A DNA stretch of 64,000 nt from Oceanihabitans iliipiscarium (GCF_042686125.1 NZ_JBHUOV010000002.1:372001-436000); one strand, 5' to 3'. Shown: positions 55,201 through 62,957, numbered from the stretch's first letter. Program-made: numbers and translations. The notes: generated by a model from the letters alone, not told the origin.

Positions 55201-56161
55201 TTCCCAACCAAATGGTTCCTGTGTAATCTTGGTATAAAGACAACACATCATTATAATGTAAAGCATAGGGATTATTTTTGTTCTCGGTGAAATTTTGAAT
55301 CGTCTCTAAATTGAAATCTACAACAAACAGACCTTGTCCATACGTTGCAATCCACAATCGGTTTTGACTATCTACTAACAGATCTTGTATAATCAAATTA
55401 TTGGGCAATTGTTGTGATGAAAACCCTTTAAATGATTTAAAATTGTGGTCACTTTGAGACTTTACAAAAAGGCCTTTGCCATAACTTCCTAAATATAAAA
55501 CACCTGTTTTAGATGTGGCTAAAGCGCTAAAATTAGTTTGAGGAGCAATATTTATCATCTCATAATGGCTATCCTTAATTTCAATAATCCCATTATTAGT
55601 GGCAGCCAAAATGGTTTGGTTATTGGTTTCTAGAAAATCATATATAGTAAGCGCTGCGTGGTTGGGTTTTAAAAATTGTAAGGTGTCCTGTGTTTGCGGT
55701 TTTATCTTATACAGGCCATGATTATAAGTACCTATGTAATAATCTTGATTTGTATCTTGAATAAGAGTACTGACGTGTTTCATATTTGAAACCGCCTGAA
55801 AGCGATCTGTTTCTTGCAGATAATATTCCAATTTTCCAGAATTAGAAACAACCCATAATCTACCCTTCTTATCCACATAGGTTTTCCCTAGCTTACTATA
55901 GGTCGATCTGGTGACGTCTTCAAACTGAATATCATAGTGCTTAAATTTCCGACCATCGTATTTATTCAGGCCATCTTGTGTCGCAAACCACATAAACCCA
56001 GTACTATCTTGTGCAATACTAACGACACTATTTTGCGACAGACCATGCTCTACTGTTAGTTCTCTAAAAGCGATTTGATTATTGCTTTGTGAAAAAGAAA
56101 TAATTGGAATAAAGCAAAAAAAAAAGAATTTTATGTGATTCATTGATAGCAAATTCATCAC
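52256..56161 (-). CDS. Hybrid two-component system sensor/regulator (HTCS)
   Basis: The 1301-residue one-protein signalling system has, in order: a signal region (7-26); about a dozen two-component-regulator propeller repeats (GxIWxGTxGxGL pattern) over ~30-650; a Y_Y_Y domain (~690-755); a TM helix (~760-780); HisKA with H near 811 in NISHEFRTPLTLISGP; HATPase_c (NLLSNAVKYAP, GVGVGLALVRDL); a receiver domain with phospho-acceptor D near 1103 in LIISDIMMPVQSG; and a C-terminal AraC-type HTH (~1200-1298). HTCS proteins usually bind a ligand in the periplasm and switch on adjacent genes. Here the neighbours are the fibre genes, not glycan-utilisation genes. Confidence 0.93.
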   Translation of the reverse strand: MMNLLSMNHIKFFFFCFIPIISFSQSNNQIAFRELTVEHGLSQNSVVSIAQDSTGFMWFATQDGLNKYDGRKFKHYDIQFEDVTRSTYSKLGKTYVDKKGRLWVVSNSGKLEYYLQETDRFQAVSNMKHVSTLIQDTNQDYYIGTYNHGLYKIKPQTQDTLQFLKPNHAALTIYDFLETNNQTILAATNNGIIEIKDSHYEMINIAPQTNFSALATSKTGVLYLGSYGKGLFVKSQSDHNFKSFKGFSSQQLPNNLIIQDLLVDSQNRLWIATYGQGLFVVDFNLETIQNFTENKNNPYALHYNDVLSLYQDYTGTIWLGTDGTGLSYYDAYLVKFNILTNDQVPQNVNVDVIRAITIDKNGAIWVGTSGKGLTRIHTKNQEFFTYTSENSNLLGDRIMSLLYDDDVLWIGHQSHGLQMMDAKGKMTTFNETADFTIWKIFKDALGNMWLCTRDHGLIKFDESTGVIKEFSLENSSLTSNNIRTIEQGEANILWVGSESDGLYQLNIKNNSLIKVEGISDKIKSLYYHDDILWIGTNGNGLKSYHTKNKTIFNYTKKEGLPNDVIYSILSDENKNLWLSSNKGITKLSIVNDLISDIENYGNYDGLQAFEFNTGAYFKDSKGMLYFGGLEGLNWFNPNDLEFNPIQPKTIISGFEVFNKERELIENQNLKADENTVTFTFSSLHFSQPERNQYKYRLINNDDDWIVSGNNNVAHYTNLPPNDYEFQVISSNYDGVWNHSPATYSFTILKPWYATNYAKTLYVLLGLFFAFGLYKYLKWRWQMKMQLQFEHKETERLKKLDEFKTKLYTNISHEFRTPLTLISGPIDHQLAKPELSKKDKRELTLVKQNADRLLKLVEQMLNLSMIDSGQIKLKVSEGNLSVLLKQIASAFQYKANQRNINIKSNIQDLKQVWFDKDIIEKVTSNLLSNAVKYAPQHSVVIFEAKQQDEMLVLSVINTSDSVGKNDLSKLFQRFYQDNELSEGVGVGLALVRDLVTLAKGTIIANNIDDNKIQFTVSLPIQKTAFSHSEIFQNNTIENQEELMPEATNNTNPNKPTLLIVEDDSEIREFIQSTFKSNYTIIEAINGKIGIEKANKNLPDLIISDIMMPVQSGIELCHAIKTNELTSHIPVILLTAKVGEVNEIEGIKTGADAYVTKPFNIEKLKIRVEKLIESRQKIKKHFSQTFQINPDLAITSTESDFLKKLQAVLNQHITNSEFNSDAFAKHMHISRAQLHRKLKAITEMSTSEFIRSQRLKSAIKLLQNSDATVAEIAYQVGFNSPSYFSKCFKEVYGCTPNEYTTSA

Positions 56162-56188
56162 TTAAAGTTACTAAAAATGTTTTAATAC

Positions 56189-56272
56189 TATGAATTCAAA
56201 GCGGTAGAAATTGCTTTTACCATGAGCTCAGCTCGCGTTTTAACCTCAGCCTTGGTTCTATACGATAGATTA
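56189..56272 (-). pseudogene. 3' remnant of a DegT-family gene
   Basis: On the minus strand this encodes SNLSYRTKAEVKTRAELM, then VKAISTALNS and a stop. This resembles the end of the intact DegT-family enzyme at 60497 (KLSWTEAEVKTRAELMVK, then AITSVFK). Bases 56209-56250 are identical to 60515-60556 over 42 bases, including synonymous positions, while both flanks diverge. An in-frame stop lies upstream and there is no start, so it cannot be a gene. Confidence 0.8.
56209..56250. repeat. 42-bp direct repeat, left copy
   Basis: This copy is identical to 60515-60556 in the same orientation. The two copies enclose the TPR/LuxR regulator and the 751-residue fibre gene. Confidence 0.9.
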
Positions 56273-56314
56273 GATACTTAAATAATTAAAGGGCATGCTT
56301 TAAATTATAGGGCA

Positions 56315-57877
56315 TCAAATTGATTTCAACATAAATTGAAACGCTTCTTTTCTGTTATTAACGCCTAATTTACTGTACGCATTTCGTAAATGGAATTTTA
56401 CTGTACTTACTGAAATATAGAGCTTTTCGGCTATGTCTGCATTGGTTTTTCCTGAAACGCATAGTTTTAAAGCATCAAATTCCCGTTCAGTTAAAGGCGT
56501 ATGCAGTTTTTTGTTTAAGGTGTCCATATCCAGCTCTACCGAAAGTTCTAATGGACTGCTATGCAATTCCATAAAACGTTTTTGTAACGCTTCTACTTGT
56601 AACGCTTGAGCCTCGCGTTCGGCTTTTAGCTTTTTTTGACGAGAGAAAAAGAACACCATTAAAATAGTGATAATACCAATAGCTCCAGTTGTCAAGGCTA
56701 TTTGTGTGCTTCTCGCCTTTGCTAAATTGGCATCTTTTAGCTGACTTTCAAATGTGAGTTTCTGTATTTCTTTTTCCTTTTTAGTGGTTTCGTACTTGGC
56801 CTCCAAATCGGCAACACGTGTTTTTACTTCAACACTATTTAGAGAATCACTTAAGGTGAAGTAGGCATTTCTATAATCTAAAGCTTGTTTGGTTTGCTTG
56901 TTTTGTAAAGCAATGTTATACAACAAATCGTAGGCGCTTTTTTCACTATCTGCAAACCCTTTTTCTTTTGAAAATATAAGCGCATCTTTTGCGTAACGTT
57001 TAGCAGATTTAAACTTAGACAGTTTAAGACTTACCTGTCCCATGGAAAGTAAGGTTAAAGCATATTCTTCTTGCTCTCCAACAGTTGTTGCTAAATGATG
57101 TGCGGCTTCATAATGACTAAAAGCTTGACCTAGCTGTCCTTTTTTTTCAAATATCTTACCCAAACTACTTTCAGCATAAACCAACATGGTCGTATTGTTT
57201 AAGTCTTTAAAAAATGTTCGCGCTTCATTTAAATGATAAATACCTTCTTCTAATTTATCTACATCGTTATATACCATAGCCAAACGCAAATGATTTAAAG
57301 CCATATCTGTGGTATCTTTTAAGGTTTCAGACAATACCAGACATTTTTTTGTGGTTTCCAGTGCCTTATCCATTTGCCCTAGCTGAAAATACACACCTCC
57401 TAAATTGCCATAGGTTTTACTCAATACATCATTAAGCTTATCATCGTTTTTTCCTTCTGCTAATTTCATCACCTCTTGGTATGCAGCCAAAGAGGCTTCG
57501 TATTCGGCTTTGCCCATATACACTAAACCTCTTGTGTTATTAATCATGGCTAATAAAAAATCTGATTCTGTAGTATTGGCAAATTTTTCGGCTTTGTCAA
57601 GATACCAAAAGGATGAATCTGCTCGGTTTAATTGGCCGTAGGCAATGCCTAAATTCATATAATAATGCCCTTGTAGCGAATCTGATGTTTCTACAACAAC
57701 ATCTTGTAATTCTAATAAATTTTTTATACCATCGTTAGGGTTTTCGGTGGTCATAAACGCGTCTAACGCTTCGGCTACACGTTCTTGGTTGTTTTGTGAA
57801 AAGACACCTGTTGAAAAATTAAAAAGCAGAATAAAGGCTATATTTTTTAATATATGGATTGATGGCAGACAAAGCAT
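56315..57877 (-). CDS. TPR-containing LuxR-type membrane regulator
   Basis: The 520-residue protein has an N-terminal signal region (to ~28) and about seven TPR repeats (~35-330, for example YGNLGGVYFQLGQMDKALET). A coiled coil and a transmembrane helix (~388-410, IALTTGAIGIITILMVFFFS) follow, then a cytoplasmic LuxR HTH at the end (LTEREFDALKLCVSGKTNAD, IAEKLYISVSTVKFHLRNAY). It lacks kinase and receiver domains, so signals may pass straight from periplasmic TPRs to the DNA-binding domain. It lies between a fibre gene and the HTCS gene and probably helps control the block. Confidence 0.88.
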   Translation of the reverse strand: MLCLPSIHILKNIAFILLFNFSTGVFSQNNQERVAEALDAFMTTENPNDGIKNLLELQDVVVETSDSLQGHYYMNLGIAYGQLNRADSSFWYLDKAEKFANTTESDFLLAMINNTRGLVYMGKAEYEASLAAYQEVMKLAEGKNDDKLNDVLSKTYGNLGGVYFQLGQMDKALETTKKCLVLSETLKDTTDMALNHLRLAMVYNDVDKLEEGIYHLNEARTFFKDLNNTTMLVYAESSLGKIFEKKGQLGQAFSHYEAAHHLATTVGEQEEYALTLLSMGQVSLKLSKFKSAKRYAKDALIFSKEKGFADSEKSAYDLLYNIALQNKQTKQALDYRNAYFTLSDSLNSVEVKTRVADLEAKYETTKKEKEIQKLTFESQLKDANLAKARSTQIALTTGAIGIITILMVFFFSRQKKLKAEREAQALQVEALQKRFMELHSSPLELSVELDMDTLNKKLHTPLTEREFDALKLCVSGKTNADIAEKLYISVSTVKFHLRNAYSKLGVNNRKEAFQFMLKSI

Positions 57878-57983
57878 TGGGCTGGATTTTAAGGTATCTT
57901 TTTGATTTTCAACTCAATAAATATAATAAAAAAATCTACTTGAAGTCAAAGTTGAAAAAAATCACATTGAAAACAAAAACAAA

Positions 57984-58001
57984 GCCTGTCTTTCGACAGG
58001 C
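57984..58001 (-). terminator. Hairpin terminator after the 751-residue fibre gene
   Basis: A perfect 7-bp stem GCCTGTC / GACAGGC with a 4-base loop lies 39 bases past the stop. On the minus strand a T-rich tract follows. A near copy of the element lies at 60453-60482. Confidence 0.6.
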
Positions 58002-58039
58002 ATGTAATCTTATAAGTTGTTTCGCTATTAACCTAAAGA

Positions 58040-60295
58040 TTACTTCGTTTTTAATTTGTCTACAACGACGTACTTATTTTCGGTTTTAGTTTCCAAAGCT
58101 TCCACACGCTCTAACAAAGTTTGTAATGCTGTTGATTGTCCAGAAATGGTTTTGTTTTGGCTGTCTATAATCTCTTGTTGCTCTTGTATGGCATTGATTA
58201 AAACTGGAATCAATTCGGTATAGTTTACACTTAAAGTGTTGTTTTCATCATTGGCTGTGTGTACCAGTTCTGAAATAATGGGTTGTACTTCTTGAGCAAT
58301 TAAACCTAACGATTTGTGGGTTTGCTCGCCACGGTTTTTCCAGTAGTATTGTTTAGGTGCCAATTGCAAGACTTCGTTTAAACCATAGGGCAAGGTTTCT
58401 ATATTGTGTTTTAACCTACGGTCGCTACTGTGCACCACAGCACCACCAACATGTACAGAACCACCATCGTTTTGTAAGTATAAAGGTGCTACCACACCAT
58501 TGTTGCGAACCATGATTTCGTTGGTATCCATAACCAAATTCATACCAGAGGTCTCACCCAACAGCACAAAACCACCAGCATGGTTAAGACCAGCATCACT
58601 ACCACCAGTAACCTGCAACTTGGTTTCTGGTGTGTTGGTGGTAATACCCATATTACCATTTTTAAGTACGGTTAATGCATTCTGTTTACTAGCATTAGAG
58701 GTACCATTTCCAATTTCAAATAATGGGTCTGTAGCTACCCAAGTTGTTGGATTACCACCACCAATATTATAACGACCTATTGTTGCTGATGCAAAAGCTT
58801 CTGCTGTAGTAAAAAAACCTATTGCTGTTGAAGCTTCTCCCCATGATTCTGTAAAACTTCCCATAGCTGTTGAAGCATATCCTATTGCTTCTGTATTACT
58901 TCCCATTGCTGTAGAAATATATCCTGATGCTTCTGTGCCATTTCCCATTGCTGTAGAAACGTATCCTGATGCTACTGTATTATCTCCCATTGCTGTTGAA
59001 TAATCTCCTGATGCTTCTGTGCCATTTCCCATTGCTGTAGAATAATCTCCAGATGCTTCTGTACTACGTCCCATCGCTGTTGAATGATCTCCAGAGGCTT
59101 CTGTACTAGTTCCCATGGCTGTAGAACTTAATCCAGTTGCAGTTGTTGTGTTTCCTATTGCTGTTGACCTGTGTCCTGACGCTCTAACACTAATACCCAT
59201 TCCTAATGCGTAATCACCTGTAGCATTAACAGCATATCCAACTGCAAAAGCACCAATACCTGAAGCACCAGCAACATTGTTAAACACACTTCTGCTCAAA
59301 TCTACTGCATTTTCTCCTATATTATAATAATTATCTGGATCTCGCCCAATCAAGCGCCAGCCTATGCCATTACCTTCATCAATAGCTTCCAACCCTGTGG
59401 CAACTATGGCTGTGTTTTCTAAATATTCTTTGGTAATGAGAGCTTTTGGGTCGGTAATTTCTGCCATATCAAAACTGGGTGCTGTAACAGTTCCGTTTTT
59501 TAAAATGGTTAAGGCATTGCTATAGGTGCTTCCAAAACCATTACCTACTTCTAAAAGTGGGTCTGTCTGCACCCAAGCCGTTGGGTTGCCACCACCAACA
59601 TTGCGTTGTCCCAATGCCATGGAAACATAAGCTTCGGCAGAAGTAATATATCCAAAGGCTGTGGCGTACTCTCCAGAGGCTGTGTTACCATAATTGTTTG
59701 CCATAGCGTAACGACCAGAAGCTAACACTTGGCGTCCCGAAGCAAAGGCATAATCGCCAGTAGCACCAGAGTTGCCTGTGGTGTTGCTTTGGCTTACATC
59801 TACAGCATCAAGACCTATGTTACCAAAATAACTCGGGTTTCTACCTACCAAACGCCAACCTATACCATTGCCCTCGTCTTTGGTTTCCAGCCCAGTGACA
59901 TTATTGGCTATGCTTGCGGTTTCGGCTTGTTTGGCGTAAGGCACTGCCATAAACTGTGTGGTGCCCATGTCTGTTAAACCACCTCCTGTGTTTATCTGTA
60001 CGTTTAGATAGTGGTCGTCTGCTGCCCAATCTATGGCATTAAAGGTTCCAGAAATGGGTGTGCCATCACCAATGTTTACCATAACAATGCCATTGGCATC
60101 GGTTGTTGGTGCGTGACTTTCTTGATAGACATTGGTTTGTGCTGCACCTTGTAAGATGGTGAATTGGATGGTAATTAAATCGTTGGCAACCACGTTGCCA
60201 GAACCGTCTTTAATCAAGGCTTTGTAATTAATACCTTGTTGTGCGAACGTGATTCCTGACATAAGGAACACGAGCGTGAAAATTAATTTTCTCAT
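58040..60295 (-). CDS. YadA-head/S74 chaperone surface fibre, two modules
   Basis: The 751-residue protein has a signal peptide (MRKLIFTLVFLMSGITFAQ), the shared N-terminal domain and two large modules (GLETKDEGNGIGWRL and GLEAIDEGNGIGWRL). The second module holds an almost perfect run of seven 14-residue head repeats (TAMGRSTEASGDYS and similar). A stalk NMGITTNTPETKLQVTGG follows, then the S74 domain (SSDRRLKHNIETL, KSLGLIAQEVQPII, SYTELIPVLINAIQEQQ) and a coiled coil. Ser and Lys of SDRRLK sit five apart, as in the self-cleaving phage domains. It is separated from its paralogues by both regulators. Confidence 0.87.
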   Translation of the reverse strand: MRKLIFTLVFLMSGITFAQQGINYKALIKDGSGNVVANDLITIQFTILQGAAQTNVYQESHAPTTDANGIVMVNIGDGTPISGTFNAIDWAADDHYLNVQINTGGGLTDMGTTQFMAVPYAKQAETASIANNVTGLETKDEGNGIGWRLVGRNPSYFGNIGLDAVDVSQSNTTGNSGATGDYAFASGRQVLASGRYAMANNYGNTASGEYATAFGYITSAEAYVSMALGQRNVGGGNPTAWVQTDPLLEVGNGFGSTYSNALTILKNGTVTAPSFDMAEITDPKALITKEYLENTAIVATGLEAIDEGNGIGWRLIGRDPDNYYNIGENAVDLSRSVFNNVAGASGIGAFAVGYAVNATGDYALGMGISVRASGHRSTAIGNTTTATGLSSTAMGTSTEASGDHSTAMGRSTEASGDYSTAMGNGTEASGDYSTAMGDNTVASGYVSTAMGNGTEASGYISTAMGSNTEAIGYASTAMGSFTESWGEASTAIGFFTTAEAFASATIGRYNIGGGNPTTWVATDPLFEIGNGTSNASKQNALTVLKNGNMGITTNTPETKLQVTGGSDAGLNHAGGFVLLGETSGMNLVMDTNEIMVRNNGVVAPLYLQNDGGSVHVGGAVVHSSDRRLKHNIETLPYGLNEVLQLAPKQYYWKNRGEQTHKSLGLIAQEVQPIISELVHTANDENNTLSVNYTELIPVLINAIQEQQEIIDSQNKTISGQSTALQTLLERVEALETKTENKYVVVDKLKTK
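58860..59150. repeat. 42-bp in-frame tandem repeat
   Basis: About seven copies of a 42-base unit, beginning CCCATTGCTGT or close variants at 58860, 58902, 58944, 58986, 59028, 59070 and 59112, encode the 14-residue YadA-like head repeats. Unit 3 and unit 5 are nearly identical at DNA level, so slippage or unequal exchange is likely. Confidence 0.85.
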
Positions 60296-60452
60296 TGTGA
60301 TTCAGTTTTAGGTTAATAGCGTTTTAAAAATTCTATGCTGAAACTACCTAAAATGAACTTGTTAGCACCTAACCTTATGGGTTAGGATTTTAAAAATAAT
60401 TTATAACGTATTGGTTTTTAACAACTTAAAATATAGAATTATGAATGTAGTC

Positions 60453-60482
60453 AAGCCTGTCTGACGACAGAGCAGGTAATCT
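60453..60482. repeat. Hairpin element, second copy
   Basis: AAGCCTGTCTGACGACAG and the following bases to TAATCT match 57982-58010 apart from a few substitutions and a one-base length change. Both copies lie just past the 3' end of a minus-strand gene. The stem here is CTGTC / GACAG, without a T run. Confidence 0.6.
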
Positions 60483-60496
60483 ATTTTTTGTAGAAA

Positions 60497-61693
60497 TTAT
60501 TTGAACACAGAAGTAATTGCTTTTACCATGAGCTCAGCTCGCGTTTTAACCTCAGCTTCAGTCCATGACAATTTAATCAAGCAAGAGATATTCCGTCCAA
60601 TATAATGGTCAGAGGCTTCAAAGGTTTTCGTTTGAAGGTAGGAAAGCCCATCAATAACCTCTTTAGATAAAGGGTACAGCGTTTTAAGATCTTTAAGGTG
60701 TTGCCACTCACGAATATAATGCCAACTGTTATCGTAATAATGAAAACAGCCATCAACTCCTGCCTCTTTTAAAGCCGCTGAAGCTTTTCTTGAAATTTCT
60801 AAGTCTGGTAAGAAGAAACTTAAAAACGAGTAACTTTCTTCGCCACCTTCTGGGACTGTTCTAAATTTTAGATCAGAAATTTGAGAAAGGGCTTCTCGAA
60901 TAATAGTATAGTTTTTCTTTTGAATGGCAACAAACTCATCTAATCGCTTTATTTGTGCTAAGCCAACAGCAGCATGTAATTCAGAGATTCTAAAGTTATA
61001 ACCCAAAAACGGATGGCTTTCTGCGCCTCTATCGTTACCTATATGATCATGTCCATGATCTGAAAAATGATCGGCATGCAAAGCATACTTCGGATTATTA
61101 GTGAGCACTGCACCACCTTCACCAGCGGTTATTATTTTTACAAAATCTAACGACAAACACCCCAAATCGCCAATACTTCCTAGAGGTTTTCTGTAATAAG
61201 TTGCACCAGTTGCTTGTGAAGAATCTTCAATCAGGATCAAATCATTAGCATCACAAATACGCTTTAAAGCATTCAAATTCGCCATACTCCCACACATGTG
61301 CACAGGCATAATAGCTTTGGTTTTAGGCGTGATTGCTTTTTCAACAGCCTCAGGATTCAACGTGAGTGTATCGTCAATATCAACCAAAATAGGAACAGCG
61401 CCAAGCATCATAATCGCTTCAAAGCTAGCCACAAAAGTAAATGTTGGCATAATCACCTCGTCACCTGCTCCAATTCCAGCGGCTGCTAATGCAATAGAAA
61501 CCGCAGCTGTTCCGCTAGACACCAATTGTGCATGACTCACTTGTAGTTTTTCTTCAAGAGCCTTTTCTAACGATTTTGCTTTCCAATGTCCGTTGCGCAT
61601 CGCATCAAAGCCATAACGCATAAGCACACCATTATCTAATACATCATTTAACTCTTGACGTTCTAAGTCTCCAAATAATTCAAATCCAGGCAT
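60497..61693 (-). CDS. DegT/DnrJ/EryC1/StrS-family aminotransferase
   Basis: This 398-residue PLP enzyme belongs to the sugar aminotransferase family. Visible are VSSGTAAVSIALAAAGIGAG, the PLP-binding acid in LILIEDSSQATG, and the Schiff-base lysine in SLDFVKIITAGEGGAVLTNN, which fits the family pattern. The N-terminus MPGFELFGDLERQELNDVL is typical of a subgroup often linked to sugar or antibiotic precursors. No sugar pathway genes adjoin it, so the substrate is unknown. Its last ~40 bases are the right copy of the 42-bp repeat also found at 56209. Confidence 0.88.
   Translation of the reverse strand: MPGFELFGDLERQELNDVLDNGVLMRYGFDAMRNGHWKAKSLEKALEEKLQVSHAQLVSSGTAAVSIALAAAGIGAGDEVIMPTFTFVASFEAIMMLGAVPILVDIDDTLTLNPEAVEKAITPKTKAIMPVHMCGSMANLNALKRICDANDLILIEDSSQATGATYYRKPLGSIGDLGCLSLDFVKIITAGEGGAVLTNNPKYALHADHFSDHGHDHIGNDRGAESHPFLGYNFRISELHAAVGLAQIKRLDEFVAIQKKNYTIIREALSQISDLKFRTVPEGGEESYSFLSFFLPDLEISRKASAALKEAGVDGCFHYYDNSWHYIREWQHLKDLKTLYPLSKEVIDGLSYLQTKTFEASDHYIGRNISCLIKLSWTEAEVKTRAELMVKAITSVFK
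60515..60556. repeat. 42-bp direct repeat, right copy
   Basis: This copy lies within the 3' end of the intact DegT-family gene and is identical to 56209-56250. Flanking bases differ on both sides. Confidence 0.9.
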
Positions 61694-61747
61694 AAAATTG
61701 AGTGAAAATTTATCTTCAAATTTACAATTAAAAAAAAGAATAAAAAA

Positions 61748-61771
61748 AGCGTCAATGTAATTATTGACGCT
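61748..61771 (-). terminator. Rho-independent terminator of the thioredoxin-like gene
   Basis: A 9-bp stem AGCGTCAAT / ATTGACGCT with a 6-base loop lies 24 bases past the stop. It is followed by a run of seven T on the minus strand. Confidence 0.8.
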
Positions 61772-61794
61772 CTTAAAATATCTATAAAAAAGGT

Positions 61795-62256
61795 TTAATA
61801 ATTTTCTAATATTGAATCTACAAAGGCATAATGTCTATCGGTTTCTCTTAAAAAAGTATAACCAGAAAGTTCACCAAGCACAGCACCTTTAGAGTTTAGT
61901 GCCACAATATTAGGATAACTCCCTCTGCTGTTATATTGTCGAACCAAATTACTGTTTTTTGCTTTTTGTTCTTTCGTAATAACATCGACCTTCCTTGGCA
62001 TATCAACCATTAGCAAGACCATACCTTTAGCCTTTTCTTCAAACTTAGTAGAGTTAAAAAAATCTTGTTTCAACATTTTACAAGGCGGACACCAATCACT
62101 TCCAGTAAAATAAACCAAAATGGGCTTATTCTCTTTAGACGAAATAGCTTTAGCCTCGTCTATATCAGTTAGCCAATTAAGATTAGATACATGTTCTTCT
62201 TGAGCTGAAACATTAAAAACTAGTGCACAAACAAATAAGAGGAATAGGTTTTTCAT
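61795..62256 (-). CDS. Periplasmic thioredoxin-family protein
   Basis: The 153-residue protein has a signal peptide (MKNLFLLFVCALVFNVSAQ) and a thioredoxin fold with active site WCPPCKML (C56, C59), followed by a conserved-type GSYPNIVAL segment carrying the cis-proline region. CPPC is typical of thioredoxin-like reductases and DUF255-type proteins. It probably reduces or isomerises periplasmic thiols and could receive electrons from the DsbD homologue at 8315. A strong terminator follows it, so it appears to be the last gene of its transcript. Confidence 0.85.
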   Translation of the reverse strand: MKNLFLLFVCALVFNVSAQEEHVSNLNWLTDIDEAKAISSKENKPILVYFTGSDWCPPCKMLKQDFFNSTKFEEKAKGMVLLMVDMPRKVDVITKEQKAKNSNLVRQYNSRGSYPNIVALNSKGAVLGELSGYTFLRETDRHYAFVDSILENY

Positions 62257-62327
62257 TTTGATTTGATATTGAGGGTTTCACAAATGTAATTATTTTTTAT
62301 GATAACAACAATCTTGCCATCTTATTG

Positions 62328-62957
62328 TTAGTATGTTATGACAGCGTCAGAAATTTGCTTTCTAACTTTTTTAAATGAAGCAAACCTATCATCATCAGAC
62401 CTGTACCCAATAGGCAATAACAGTACCGATTTTAGGCCTTTTTGTTGTAGCTGAAGAACCTCATCATATTTTTTGGGGTTAAACCCTTCCATAGGGCAGC
62501 TATCTATACCTTCAATAGCGCAAACCGTTAATATATTTCCCATAGCCAAGTACGCTTGTTTAATGGCCCAATTTTCAATTTCTGTTTGGTGTTTATTAGA
62601 AAAATCTTCAACTAAAAAATCTTTAAAAGGCTCAAGAATACTATCGGGAGTGTTTCTAATGGTTTTAATTCTATTAAAATAATTAACAATATACTCAGCA
62701 TCTATTTTGGTCTCAATACAAAACACCAAAACATGTGATGCCTGAGCAATTTGCTCTTGGTCCATAGAATGTTCTACCAATTGCGTTTGCAGGGCTTTAT
62801 CTTGAAGCACCACTAATTTTATAGGCTGTAAACCGTAAGAGCTTGCAGTTAAATTAAACGCTTTATACAGAATGTTTAATTTATCCTCTTCAACACGTTT
62901 ATTAGCATTAAATGTTTTGGTAGCATATCGCCAAGATAAATGGTCAATAATATTCAT
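62328..62957 (-). CDS. NAD(P)H-dependent nitroreductase-family oxidoreductase
   Basis: The 209-residue FMN-binding protein resembles the NfsB subgroup. Family features are RYATKTFNANKRV (FMN phosphate-binding basic residues), LTASSYGLQPIKLVVLQD, KQAYLAMGNILTVCAIEGID, SCPMEGFNPKKYDEVLQL and the C-terminal IGYRSDDDRFASFKKVRK. It reduces nitroaromatics, quinones or related compounds in the cytoplasm; the physiological substrate is unknown. Length is typical. It is 71 bases upstream of the thioredoxin-like gene and may share its transcript. Confidence 0.88.
   Translation of the reverse strand: MNIIDHLSWRYATKTFNANKRVEEDKLNILYKAFNLTASSYGLQPIKLVVLQDKALQTQLVEHSMDQEQIAQASHVLVFCIETKIDAEYIVNYFNRIKTIRNTPDSILEPFKDFLVEDFSNKHQTEIENWAIKQAYLAMGNILTVCAIEGIDSCPMEGFNPKKYDEVLQLQQKGLKSVLLLPIGYRSDDDRFASFKKVRKQISDAVITY

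Noticed and set aside
57859..58089. 76-codon plus-strand frame between the LuxR and fibre genes
   Set aside because: Lys/Ile-rich translation of an AT-rich spacer that runs through the hairpin terminator; no supporting signal.
58860..59150. Regular 42-bp repeats considered as a CRISPR array
   Set aside because: There are no unique spacers; the repeats are contiguous, in frame and encode YadA-type head repeats.
40831..60295. Prophage or phage-tail (contractile injection) cluster suggested by tail-fibre domains
   Set aside because: No capsid, terminase, portal, sheath, baseplate, lysis or integrase gene is present, and every fibre protein has a signal peptide.
56209..60556. Integrative element with attL/attR
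   Set aside because: The repeats fit, but there is no integrase or transfer gene, and homology at the remnant extends beyond the repeat at protein level. Kept only as one of two hypotheses.
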